From: Bifidobacterium imperatoris
GTDB taxonomy: Bacteria; Actinomycetota; Actinomycetes; Actinomycetales; Bifidobacteriaceae
Reading direction: 5' to 3'
DNA: 28,029 bases
Assembly (NCBI RefSeq): GCF_002860405.1
Contig: NZ_NMWV01000017.1
Coordinates: 1 to 28,029 of the forward strand
Shown here: positions 1 to 6,818 of the stretch, in pieces
How the letters are laid out: each line of letters begins with the position of its first letter
Position numbering within the stretch: the stretch's first letter is position 1
Position numbers and translations under genes: made by a program
Notes under the pieces: generated by a model
Told to the model about the DNA's origin: nothing
The model's input: only the letters and a program-made list of their open reading frames with translations
Database searches by the model: none

Positions 1-2
1 TC

Positions 3-236
3 ATACCCGACGACAAGCGAGAGGAGATCGAACACACGCTCGCGACCGTGAACCCGGCCGAGCTCGTCCGCCGCATCCACGACATCCAGGACCGGCTCGA
101 AGCACTGGCGGCACCGCGCACCGCGCGGCTGGCCAGACGCATGGGCCCGGACATGGCATACTTGAACAAGACGCTCGCCCGGATCGCGGGCGTCGAACCG
201 GAAGACGACGAAACCCCACAAGCCGACGCGGACTAG
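3..236 (+). CDS. C-terminal fragment of a probable DDE transposase/integrase (5' end outside window)
   Basis: The frame is open from the left edge to the stop at 234-236, giving 77 residues. The segment NPAELVRRIHDIQDRLEALA resembles the charged helical tail after the catalytic domain in actinobacterial IS481/integrase-type transposases, which often carries an NPA-L-R-I-x(2)-L-x(2)-L-x(2)-LA pattern. This comparison is from memory. The catalytic DDE core would lie to the left and cannot be seen. A GTG at position 48 could only start a short fragment, so reading through the edge is preferred. Two tandem small hairpins follow directly, as expected for the end of a transposable element. An unrelated coiled-coil protein cannot be excluded. 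Confidence 0.45.
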   Translation: MPDDKREEIEHTLATVNPAELVRRIHDIQDRLEALAAPRTARLARRMGPDMAYLNKTLARIAGVEPEDDETPQADAD

Positions 237-245
237 GATTTCACG

Positions 246-302
246 CTCACCACAGGTGAGGCACCACTCCGGATTACGCGCTCATTTTCAAATGAGGCAC
301 CT
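246..302. repeat. Two tandem stem-loops with a shared CGCTCA...TGAGGCACC frame
   Basis: The first hairpin has arms CTCACC (246-251) and GGTGAG (255-260). The second has arms CTCATT (281-286) and AATGAG (291-296). Both are preceded by CG and followed by GCACC, so they are direct repeats of a small palindrome with changed stem sequence. They lie just after the transposase-like tail, so they may be transposase-binding repeats at the end of an insertion element. That role is inference. Confidence 0.5.
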
Positions 303-462
303 CGGGCCGGAAGTTTCTTCGCCATCGATGGCCCTCCTCACTCATCTCTGCCTCAACATTCTACAAGACTCTCTCCTGACGCGTATTGCATCATGAGTAA
401 TGCAGAAGGCCCTGCGCTACGTTCAAAACCTGTCCCGGTAGACGAATAACCGGCTTATAGAA

Positions 463-531
463 GAACCGTGGCAGATTTCACTGTCCCGGTTGCGCTTTTT
501 GGGCTTTTTTCGGGAACCGTGGCAGATTTCA
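463..531. repeat. 18-bp direct repeat, two copies 51 bp apart
   Basis: GAACCGTGGCAGATTTCA occurs exactly at 463-480 and 514-531. The first copy is followed directly by a TGTCCCGGT motif (482-490), and another TGTCCCGGTA lies upstream at 431-440. Exact repeats this close suggest binding sites of a recombinase or remnants of tandem element ends. Confidence 0.65.
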
Positions 532-616
532 GTGCGCACCAGCACGGAGCGTAAATCAAAAACCGCAGAATTCCACCATTGTGCATTCTGCGCGATGGCG
601 ATGTAAGCGGATAATT

Positions 617-711
617 TGTCCCGGTACGCAGAAATCGGTTGAAATCTCGTACCGGGACACAAAAGAATGTCCCGGTATGCGAATCAAACGATTAACGCGC
701 GTACCGGGACA
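617..711. repeat. Two adjacent inverted repeats built from TGTCCCGGTA
   Basis: TGTCCCGGTACG (617-628) pairs perfectly with CGTACCGGGACA (648-659). A second unit has TGTCCCGGTATGCG (668-681) and CGCGTACCGGGACA (698-711) as arms, 13 of 14 complementary and the remaining pair a G-T type. Spacers are 19 and 16 bp and differ in sequence, while the arms are conserved. This arrangement suits pairs of protein-binding sites or transposon termini (5'-TG...CA-3'). Confidence 0.65.
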
Positions 712-741
712 ATGTGTTGAGCCATGAATCATCCGTTTTGC

Positions 742-774
742 AGGGATAACCGCCAGGGGAAGGCGGCTATCCCT
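742..774. other. Strong hairpin, possible transcription barrier
   Basis: AGGGATA (742-748) pairs with TATCCCT (768-774), and CCGCC (750-754) pairs with GGCGG (762-766), around a purine-rich loop. No U-tract follows on either strand, so it is not a canonical intrinsic terminator. It lies downstream of gnd on the minus strand and may add to transcription ending there. Confidence 0.4.
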
Positions 775-828
775 CGATTTCAGGCTGCCTATTTCTCTGC
801 TTGACTATCGTCAAGCCTGAAGAAGGCC

Positions 829-849
829 GGAGAGCCCACTGGGCTCTCC
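829..849 (-). terminator. Putative gnd terminator hairpin
   Basis: GGAGAGCCC (829-837) and GGGCTCTCC (841-849) form a perfect 9-bp GC-rich stem with a 3-nt loop, about 20 bp beyond the gnd stop codon. The U-tract on the minus strand is poor, so termination may need the second hairpin (742-774) or other factors. Confidence 0.55.
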
Positions 850-870
850 TAAGCCGGAGATTGAGGAGTA

Positions 871-2325
871 TTACTCCTCAATCTCAGGCTTGCCTTCTTC
901 AGCCCATAACGTGTGGAACACACCGGGCTTGTCTACGCGGCCGTAGGTGTGGGCGCCGAAGAGGTCGCGCTGCGACTGGGTCAGAGCGGTGGGCAGACGC
1001 TTGGAGCGCAGGCCATCGTAGTAGGCCAGGGAGCTGGAGAACACCGGAGTCGGGATGCCGGCTTCGATAGCGCGAACAATCACGCGACGCCATGCATCCT
1101 GGGATTCGCCGATAATCTTCTCAAAGTACGGATCGAACAGCAGGGAAGCCGGCGGGTTGTCACCCTTGAAGGCCTCGGTGATGCGGTCGAGCAGGAACTG
1201 CGCGCGAATAATGCAGCCGCCACGCCAAATGCGAGCAACCTCAGACAGGTTGATATCCCAGCCGTATTCCTTAGCACCATCCTGAATTTCGTTCAGACCC
1301 TGAGCGTAAGCCACCACCTTGGAAGCGAACAGCGCCTTGCGCACGTCCTCCACGAATGCAGCCTTATCTTCGCCAGCCAGATCAATCGTCTTGTTCGGGC
1401 CAGCCAGGCCTTCCTGCTGAGCGGCCTCACGCAGCTCACCATGAGAAGACAACGCACGGGCGAACACAGCCTCACCAATGGCAGCCACCGGAGAACCAAA
1501 CTCCAAGCCGGTCTGGACAGTCCACGTACCAGTGCCCTTCATGCCAGCGTGATCGACGACCACGTCCACAAACGGCTTGCCGGTCTCGGCATCCTTGTGG
1601 TGCAGAATCTCGGCGGTAATCTCAATCAGGTAGGAGTCAAGGTCGCCCTTGTTCCACTCCTCGAACACGTCGCCAATCTCCTCGGCATCCATGCCCAGGC
1701 CGCGGCGCAGAATATCGTAAGCCTCGCCAATCACCTGCATATCGGCATACTCAATGCCGTTGTGCACCATCTTGACGAAGTGGCCAGCACCATCGGTACC
1801 AATATGAGTCACGCACGGCTCACCATTGACCTTAGCGGCAATGGACTCAAGAATCGGGCCCAGCGTCTTCCAGGATTCCGCAGTGCCACCCGGCATCAGA
1901 GACGGGCCGTTCAGCGCGCCTTCCTCGCCACCGGACACGCCGCAGCCCACGAAGTGGAAGCCCTTGGCGCGAACTTCCTTCTCGCGCTTGATGGTGTCCT
2001 TGAAGAAGGAGTTGCCGCCGTCCACAATGATGTCGCCCGGCTCGAATACCTCTTCAAGCTGCTCGATCACAGCGTCAGTCGGAGCGCCAGCCTTGACCAT
2101 GATGATGGCGGTGCGCGGACGCTTCAGCGATGCCGCGAACTCTTCCAGCGTCTTGGCCGGCACGAAGTTGCCCTCAGTGCCGTGCTCGTTGATCAGCTTT
2201 TCGGTACGAGAATAGTGACGATTGAACAGGGCAACCGTATTACCGTGGTGCGCCAGGTTACGCGCCAGATTGGAACCCATTGCGGCCAGTCCAATAACAC
2301 CAATGTTTGCTGTAGCTTCGGCCAT
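871..2325 (-). CDS. gnd: 6-phosphogluconate dehydrogenase, decarboxylating
   Basis: This cytosolic enzyme oxidatively decarboxylates 6-phosphogluconate to ribulose 5-phosphate and reduces NADP+. In bifidobacteria it supplies NADPH and pentoses beside the fructose-6-phosphate phosphoketolase pathway. The 484-residue length fits the family. Visible landmarks are the Rossmann motif GLAAMGSNLA (residues 12-21), the NRHYSRT cofactor-phosphate region (35-41) and GGNSFFKDT (103-111). They also include the substrate motif GCGVSGGEEGALNGPSLMPGG (starting near 127) and FVKMVHNGIEY, with catalytic Lys185 and Glu192. The C-terminal all-helical domain contains KGTGTW. The ATG at 2325 is preceded by AGGAAAGG. 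No partner of the pathway is adjacent, and it appears to be a single-gene unit ending at the hairpin at 829-849. Confidence 0.97.
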   Translation of the reverse strand: MAEATANIGVIGLAAMGSNLARNLAHHGNTVALFNRHYSRTEKLINEHGTEGNFVPAKTLEEFAASLKRPRTAIIMVKAGAPTDAVIEQLEEVFEPGDIIVDGGNSFFKDTIKREKEVRAKGFHFVGCGVSGGEEGALNGPSLMPGGTAESWKTLGPILESIAAKVNGEPCVTHIGTDGAGHFVKMVHNGIEYADMQVIGEAYDILRRGLGMDAEEIGDVFEEWNKGDLDSYLIEITAEILHHKDAETGKPFVDVVVDHAGMKGTGTWTVQTGLEFGSPVAAIGEAVFARALSSHGELREAAQQEGLAGPNKTIDLAGEDKAAFVEDVRKALFASKVVAYAQGLNEIQDGAKEYGWDINLSEVARIWRGGCIIRAQFLLDRITEAFKGDNPPASLLFDPYFEKIIGESQDAWRRVIVRAIEAGIPTPVFSSSLAYYDGLRSKRLPTALTQSQRDLFGAHTYGRVDKPGVFHTLWAEEGKPEIEE

Positions 2326-2463
2326 CTGCCTTGCCTTTCCTGCAATATTTAGGAACGATTCTTCCGGAACCCAAGTCTATCCTTGACCCCGGAGTCACGC
2401 ACGGTCAGTCTTACGCTCTTCGCGTACTGATGGTCTGAAGATCTATCTGTTGCGGCAAGGTCG

Positions 2464-2546
2464 TGGATGCTGGGATGTGCAATGTCCGACACACTCAAGG
2501 CCGTTCGGCCAAGCCTACGGTCTGACATTGCACATCCCAGCATCCA
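2464..2546. repeat. 23-bp perfect inverted repeat with 37-bp spacer
   Basis: The arm at 2464-2486 (beginning TGGATGCTGGGATG) is exactly complementary to 2524-2546. Inside the spacer, GGCC-GTTC-GGCC adds a small inner hairpin. The structure lies between two minus-strand genes, downstream of the membrane-protein gene and upstream of gnd. No U-tract follows, so it is not a standard terminator. A processed intercistronic RNA stem or a small mobile palindrome are possible readings. Confidence 0.7.
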
Positions 2547-2598
2547 CTTACTTTGTAGTCAAAGTTCTGTTTGCAGTCGGCAGTAGCCCTTTTAAAAC

Positions 2599-3912
2599 CT
2601 ACATACGACCGGCTTTGGTGGGGTCTATGGTCATGGTTTGGAAGCGGGCGGCCATGTAGTCGTTGTTGTAGTGCTCGCCGAACCACATGGCGGCGGGTGA
2701 GGTTTGTGGCTGGCCGGCGAGCCTGCCATACCAGCAGTCGAGCGCCATGAGCGTGAATGCGATGTCGATAATCATCAGTACTGCGCATATGGTGGTCAGC
2801 GAATAGCGCACTTTCCAGGGGATGCGATTGATGAGTGCCAGCATGCGCGGCAGTAGCCAGCGCACCCAGACTAGGCCGATGATGCCCCAGAAAAACATGT
2901 ATTTGCCGGAGGTTCGGCCATCGATGGAGAGCCATTGGCCGGTGTAATCCCATGCGGTAATACCGAACGCGACTTCCATGAACCAGCTGGTGCAGTACTC
3001 GAAGGTGCCGCCGATGATGGCCGATGCGCAGAAAATCAAGCCCGCGTTGGCTTTCCATAGGCGATTCAAGAAAACGGTGACCAGTACGGCACCGCAGCCA
3101 TAAATTGGCGAGAACGGGCCCCACAGCAGCCCAGCGCGATCCTGTAATTCACCGTGATACAGCGCGAAATGATAGATGGTTTCGACAATCAATCCGCCCA
3201 CTGAGGCAATGGTGAACAGCCAGAAGATATTGAAGAAGTCCAGTGCAATGTAGCCCTTGCCGGACTGGTCGCGGCCCAGCATGCCGGCTGCGACTGCGGA
3301 ATCATATTCATCGCGATCATCCATGCGCTTCAGCGCACGCTGCAATCGGCGTTCTTCACGCAGGGAGGGGTCTGCGGTAGCGGAAATCACCACAAGAATG
3401 ACCATCTGGATTGCCGGCAAAACCAGATTCCAGCCGAAGCCCTGCAATGCCAGCGACAGCATGCCTTCCGCCAAGGTAAGCGGCATCAGCACGTACGCCC
3501 ATCGTGCAGCATATCGACGTCGATTACGCAATAACAGCACACCAAAGATGATGAGGCAAGCTGCATTGACGATCAGCACCAACGCATGCGCTGCAGAGAG
3601 AATGAATGTCAGACTCATAGCGTCGACATGCACTCGTCCGGCAAGAATCTCGCGCACGCTGTAGATGCTGGCGAATACCGTAAACGGCAGCACAGCAAGA
3701 CTATCAAGCAGAATCAGCACACCATAGATGCGGGCGAGCAACGGTAGTCGCTTGGCGTCGAGATCCATACCTGCACCGTCAAGTTCGTCTGCCACCAAAT
3801 CGGCCACCATGGCCGATTGAGCTGCGGCATTCGCGGCAGATGCGGCAGTCTCAGTAACCTCAGCAGTCTCGGAGGTCTCAGATGTGCTCGCTGATTCTTT
3901 GTCATGCGTCAT
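2599..3912 (-). CDS. Multi-pass membrane protein, CmpB-type putative ABC transporter permease family (PF06541-like)
   Basis: The 437-residue protein starts with about 50 residues rich in Ser, Thr, Glu and Ala that look disordered. Four hydrophobic segments follow (about residues 60-185). A cytoplasmic charged stretch (REERRLQRALKRMDDRDEYD) comes next, then the conserved half. That half contains GLIVETIYHF and LLWGPFSPIYGCGA, typical of the PF06541 putative ABC transporter permease family, and further membrane segments. Substrate and partners of this family are poorly known, and no ATPase gene is adjacent, so a transport role is only a family label. The gene is followed by the large inverted repeat at 2464-2546. 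The start at 3912 is the first Met of the frame; its ribosome binding site is weak. Confidence 0.7.
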   Translation of the reverse strand: MTHDKESASTSETSETAEVTETAASAANAAAQSAMVADLVADELDGAGMDLDAKRLPLLARIYGVLILLDSLAVLPFTVFASIYSVREILAGRVHVDAMSLTFILSAAHALVLIVNAACLIIFGVLLLRNRRRYAARWAYVLMPLTLAEGMLSLALQGFGWNLVLPAIQMVILVVISATADPSLREERRLQRALKRMDDRDEYDSAVAAGMLGRDQSGKGYIALDFFNIFWLFTIASVGGLIVETIYHFALYHGELQDRAGLLWGPFSPIYGCGAVLVTVFLNRLWKANAGLIFCASAIIGGTFEYCTSWFMEVAFGITAWDYTGQWLSIDGRTSGKYMFFWGIIGLVWVRWLLPRMLALINRIPWKVRYSLTTICAVLMIIDIAFTLMALDCWYGRLAGQPQTSPAAMWFGEHYNNDYMAARFQTMTIDPTKAGRM

Positions 3913-3950
3913 ACGTCCACGCTATCAGGGGTTCGGCGACACGCCGTATG

Positions 3951-3968
3951 ACTGTGCACGTTTCCAGT
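3951..3968. promoter_or_regulatory. Upstream LacI-family operator (O1) of the GH43 locus
   Basis: TGTGCACGTTTCCA (3953-3966) has the LacI-family form: outer TG/CA and a central ACGT, with partial twofold symmetry. It is part of an 18-bp stretch that recurs exactly, in inverted orientation, at 4040-4057. The centre lies about 80 bp upstream of the predicted transcription start. Confidence 0.6.
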
Positions 3969-4006
3969 ATTTCCAGTCTCTCACAATCGTTGCAATACCA
4001 AAGAAC

Positions 4007-4034
4007 TTGCAAATCATCTTTATTAGCGTATATT
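4007..4034 (+). promoter_or_regulatory. Predicted sigma-70-type promoter of the GH43 operon
   Basis: TTGCAA (4007-4012) and TATATT (4029-4034) are separated by 16 bp, a good match to -35 and -10 elements. The expected start near 4041-4043 falls at the downstream LacI-type operator, a typical position for repression. Confidence 0.6.
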
Positions 4035-4039
4035 TAGTG

Positions 4040-4057
4040 ACTGGAAACGTGCACAGT
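4040..4057. promoter_or_regulatory. Downstream LacI-family operator (O2) overlapping the transcription start
   Basis: TGGAAACGTGCACA (4042-4055) is the inverted copy of the O1 site, and the 18-bp identity includes one flanking pair. It begins 7 bp after the predicted -10 box. Bound repressor would cover the start site. The likely ligand is the LacI protein encoded at 6819-7838. Confidence 0.65.
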
Positions 4058-4173
4058 GCTGTTTCAGGTTTGGTCAGCTGTAGACGACTGCCGACCAAGA
4101 AGTCGCAAACCAAAGCAACGCCGTGCACACCGACACAACGATGTTCATTGCTCAACATCAACGAGGAGACACC

Positions 4174-5199
4174 ATGGCATTACTGCCGAATCCCATCGTG
4201 CTGCAGCGCGCTGATCCATTCGTGCTGCGCACCGACGATGGTTACCTATTCACGGGCTCATACCCGGTATACGATCGCATCACCTTGCGTCGTTCCAAGA
4301 CCCTTTCCGACTTGCAGCAGGCCGAAGAACACACCATTTGGAAGAAGCATGAAAGCGGCACCGGCGCGATGAGTGAACTCATCTGGGCTCCGGAAATCCA
4401 CCGCGTGAACGGCCAGTGGGTCATCTACTTCGCCGCCGCACACACCACGGCAATCGACCCGGTTGCCGACACCTTCCAGCACCGCGTATTCTGCCTGACC
4501 TGCGACGACGCCGACCCCATCACCGGCACCTGGACCGAGCGCGGCCAAGTCGACACCGGCATGGACACCTTCGCACTCGACGCCACCACCTTCGTGCACA
4601 CTGACGGTCAGCAGTACCTCATCTGGGCTCAGCAGGACCTCAACATTGAAGGCCATTCCAACCTGTACATCGCCCGTATGGAAAACCCGTGGACCCTGGC
4701 CACCAAGCCGGCCATGCTCAGCAAGCCGGAACTGGATTGGGAAAAGATTCGTTTCATCGTCGAAGAAGGCCCGGCGGTCCTGAAGCACGGCGACAAGATC
4801 TTCGTGACCTTCTCCGCCTCCGGCACCGGCCCCGAATACGCAATGGGCATGCTCACCGCCAACGCGGACGCCGATCTGCTCGATCCGGCCAGCTGGACCA
4901 AGTCCACCGAACCGGTGTTCACATCCGACGAAACCGTGCGCCAGTTCGGCCCCGGCCACAACTCCTTCACCACCACCGAAGACGGCCAGGATGTGCTCAT
5001 CTACCACTGCCGCAACTACGTGGAGATCTTGGGCGACCCGCTGTTCGATCCGAACCGCCACGCTCGCATGGGCTTAATCACATGGAACGAGGACGGCACT
5101 CCGAACTTCGGCACTCCGCAGATGGACACCCGCTGGACCCCAGCCACAACGGATGTGCTGCCGGCAGACGGTCATCTGGATATCGACGAGACGCTCTGA
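4174..5199 (+). CDS. Glycoside hydrolase family 43, probable intracellular exo-alpha-L-arabinofuranosidase-type enzyme
   Basis: The 341-residue protein is a single five-bladed beta-propeller of GH43 size with no signal peptide, so it acts on imported substrate. Candidate catalytic residues are Asp14 in RADPF (general base), Asp136 in FALDATTF (pKa modulator) and Glu198 in VEEGPAVL (general acid). The segments DGYLFTGSYPVYDRITLRR and GAMSELIWAPEIH resemble the subfamily of exo-1,5-alpha-L-arabinofuranosidases (GH43_26), as recalled. Beta-xylosidase activity is an alternative. The ATG at 4174 is chosen because GAGGAG (4163-4168) lies 5 bp before it; in-frame GTG 4123 and ATG 4141 have no good site. 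A LacY-type symporter gene follows 122 bp downstream. Control is probably by the two LacI-type operators. Confidence 0.85.
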   Translation: MALLPNPIVLQRADPFVLRTDDGYLFTGSYPVYDRITLRRSKTLSDLQQAEEHTIWKKHESGTGAMSELIWAPEIHRVNGQWVIYFAAAHTTAIDPVADTFQHRVFCLTCDDADPITGTWTERGQVDTGMDTFALDATTFVHTDGQQYLIWAQQDLNIEGHSNLYIARMENPWTLATKPAMLSKPELDWEKIRFIVEEGPAVLKHGDKIFVTFSASGTGPEYAMGMLTANADADLLDPASWTKSTEPVFTSDETVRQFGPGHNSFTTTEDGQDVLIYHCRNYVEILGDPLFDPNRHARMGLITWNEDGTPNFGTPQMDTRWTPATTDVLPADGHLDIDETL

Positions 5200-5321
5200 T
5201 CAGACTCTCCCGTACCGCACTGCAACACCTCAACACTTCCAATAACTTCCAATAATCCGTAGCCTCACACTACGCAACCACTCACCACACATCACTACAC
5301 ATTAAGAAACGAGTCATAATC

Positions 5322-6596
5322 ATGGCACAGGAACAATCAACCTCCCTGCTGAGCTCACTGAAGCGCGGCATCTTCTGGAACTTCGGCGGACTCTACTTCT
5401 TCTACTTCGCCGTCTGGCAGCTCATCTTCACCTTCCTGCCGTACTGGTTGAAAGGCCCGGCCGGCATGGATACCACCGCATCCGGCCTGGTGTTCTCCAT
5501 CATGTCGTTCGGCGCACTGATTCTGCAGCCAATCTTCGGACCGATTCAGGATCGCCTCGGCTTGAAGAAGGGTCTGTTCATCTTCGTTGTCTGCTGCATC
5601 CTCTTCCTCGGCCCGCTGTTCCAGTGGGTGTTCCTGCCGCTGATCGGCGCTAACCAGATTCTCGGCGCCATTGTGATGGGCGCTTACCTGAGCCTGTGCC
5701 TGAACGGTGGCGTTGGCGTCATCGAGGCATACAACGAACGTTCCTCCCGCGCTTACCACTTCGAATATGGCCACGCACGTCTGTTCGGCTCCCTCGCCGG
5801 CGCTACCGCTTCCTTCGTGGGAGGCATTATGTGGGCCAAGAACACCGGCAGCATCTTCTGGGCAATGACCTTCTGCGCAGCTGTTCTGCTCGTGCTGATT
5901 TCCATCGTCAAGCTTCCTGAAGACCACATGGCCGGCGCAGTCCAGGCTGAGGATTCCAACAACGGCGAAGACAACGAGCCGATCTCCCGCGAAGAATGGA
6001 TGTCCATCTTCAAGAACCGCAGCTTCTGGGGCTTCTGCCTGCTCATCATAGGTTCTGCCACCATGTATGACGTGTTCGATCAGCAGTTCCCGAACTACTT
6101 CGCTTCCTTCTTCTCCGACGCTACTGCCGGCGCAACCTTCTTCAGCCGTGTGGTCTCCGTCCAGATTCTGCTCGAAGCCATCTGCATGCTGTTCATGCCG
6201 GCCCTGATCAACAAGATCGGCGCTAAGACTGGCCTGCTGATCTACGGCGGCATCCTGTTCGTGCGCGTGCTCGGCTGCGCCTTCATCAACACGATTCCGA
6301 TGCTGGTGTTCTGGCGTCTGCTCGCCGCTCTGGAAATGCCGTTCATGCTGGTGTCCGTGATGAAGTACATCACTCGCGTGTTCGATAAGCGCCTGTCCGC
6401 CACGGTCTACATGTACGGCTTCGGCACCGCCAAGCAAATCGGTCTGACCATCTTCTCGCTGGTGATGGGCAACATGTACACCCAGCTCGGCTTCCACCAC
6501 GCCTACCTGCTGCTGGCTGTGCTCATCGCAGTGTTCGTGATCGGCGGCTCCCTGCTCATGCGCTCCGACAGCAAGGTTGCACAGGTCGAGGCCTGA
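5322..6596 (+). CDS. LacY-type oligosaccharide:H+ symporter (MFS)
   Basis: This 424-residue, 12-helix major facilitator aligns along its length with E. coli LacY. Shared segments include MYDVFDQQFPNYFASFF (LacY TYDVFDQQFANFFTSFF), the loop motif GPIQDRLGLKK, and KYIT near the C-terminus. Counterparts of LacY Glu126 (E135), Arg144 (R153), Asp237/Asp240 (D250/D253), Arg302 (R315), Glu325 (E338) and Lys358 (K371) are kept. Lys319 is Arg332. Differences are His322 to Ala335, Glu269 to Ile282 and Trp151 to Gly160, while LacY Asn272 is Glu285. It is therefore in the family, but its sugar is probably not lactose. Its position after GH43 suggests a short arabinose- or xylose-containing oligosaccharide. 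It is probably co-transcribed with GH43 and ends at the hairpins before lacI. Confidence 0.9.
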   Translation: MAQEQSTSLLSSLKRGIFWNFGGLYFFYFAVWQLIFTFLPYWLKGPAGMDTTASGLVFSIMSFGALILQPIFGPIQDRLGLKKGLFIFVVCCILFLGPLFQWVFLPLIGANQILGAIVMGAYLSLCLNGGVGVIEAYNERSSRAYHFEYGHARLFGSLAGATASFVGGIMWAKNTGSIFWAMTFCAAVLLVLISIVKLPEDHMAGAVQAEDSNNGEDNEPISREEWMSIFKNRSFWGFCLLIIGSATMYDVFDQQFPNYFASFFSDATAGATFFSRVVSVQILLEAICMLFMPALINKIGAKTGLLIYGGILFVRVLGCAFINTIPMLVFWRLLAALEMPFMLVSVMKYITRVFDKRLSATVYMYGFGTAKQIGLTIFSLVMGNMYTQLGFHHAYLLLAVLIAVFVIGGSLLMRSDSKVAQVEA

Positions 6597-6607
6597 TGAA
6601 ACCAGCG

Positions 6608-6644
6608 TTGCGCTGACCACTGATATCAGTCAGTAAGAGCGCAA
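6608..6644 (+). other. Nested palindromic structure after the symporter gene
   Basis: TTGCGCT (6608-6614) pairs with AGCGCAA (6638-6644) around a perfect 12-bp palindrome ACTGATATCAGT (6619-6630). It starts 12 bp after the symporter stop. It may be an RNA stem stabilising the upstream transcript or a protein-binding site. Confidence 0.4.
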
Positions 6645-6677
6645 TCGCATAACGCAACTCCATAAGGAGCCAAGTAC

Positions 6678-6716
6678 GAATGGCCGCATTGCCCACTGGC
6701 ATTGCGGCCATTCTTT
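6678..6716 (+). terminator. Intrinsic terminator of the GH43-symporter transcript
   Basis: GAATGGCCGCA (6678-6688) pairs with TGCGGCCATTC (6703-6713). The stem continues, after a T-T mismatch, with TGCC/GGCA around a CACT loop. A short T-run follows. This separates the structural genes from lacI, which probably has its own promoter. Confidence 0.75.
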
Positions 6717-6751
6717 ATGCCGATATTGCCGGCGCGGCAACGACTACCGGC

Positions 6752-6757
6752 TACAAT
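6752..6757 (+). promoter_or_regulatory. Possible -10 box of the lacI gene
   Basis: TACAAT is a good -10 match 62 bp upstream of the lacI start. No convincing -35 box is at the ideal distance (TTGCCG lies 20 bp upstream), and no LacI-type operator is visible near it. The call is tentative. Confidence 0.35.
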
Positions 6758-6818
6758 AAGAGCGTCTTCCACTTCCGCGGACCGTCTACACCAGTAAAAT
6801 CCGCATGAAAGGTTTCGA

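Larger units (their letters stand above)
237..870. other. Gene-free, repeat-rich interval between mobile-element remnant and gnd
   Basis: No convincing coding sequence is visible. The interval holds two small hairpins (246-296) and an 18-bp direct repeat (463-480, 514-531). It also has several TGTCCCGGT copies (431, 482, 617, 668, and inverted at 648-659 and 698-711), a strong hairpin at 742-774 and the gnd-side hairpin at 829-849. The density of short repeats next to a transposase tail suggests remnants of insertion-element ends. Confidence 0.6.

Noticed and set aside
423..662. Short minus-strand open frame of 79 codons in the left repeat region
   Set aside because: It runs across the direct repeats, and its repeated RTEICHGS/DSEICHGS peptides simply translate them; no ribosome binding site.
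913..2352. Long plus-strand open frame (479 codons) opposite gnd
   Set aside because: It is a mirror of the well-conserved gnd gene in GC-rich DNA; its translation has no recognisable domain.
5355..6620. Minus-strand open frame opposite the LacY-type symporter
   Set aside because: His/Glu/Gln-rich shadow of a membrane-protein gene, without a start site or family match.
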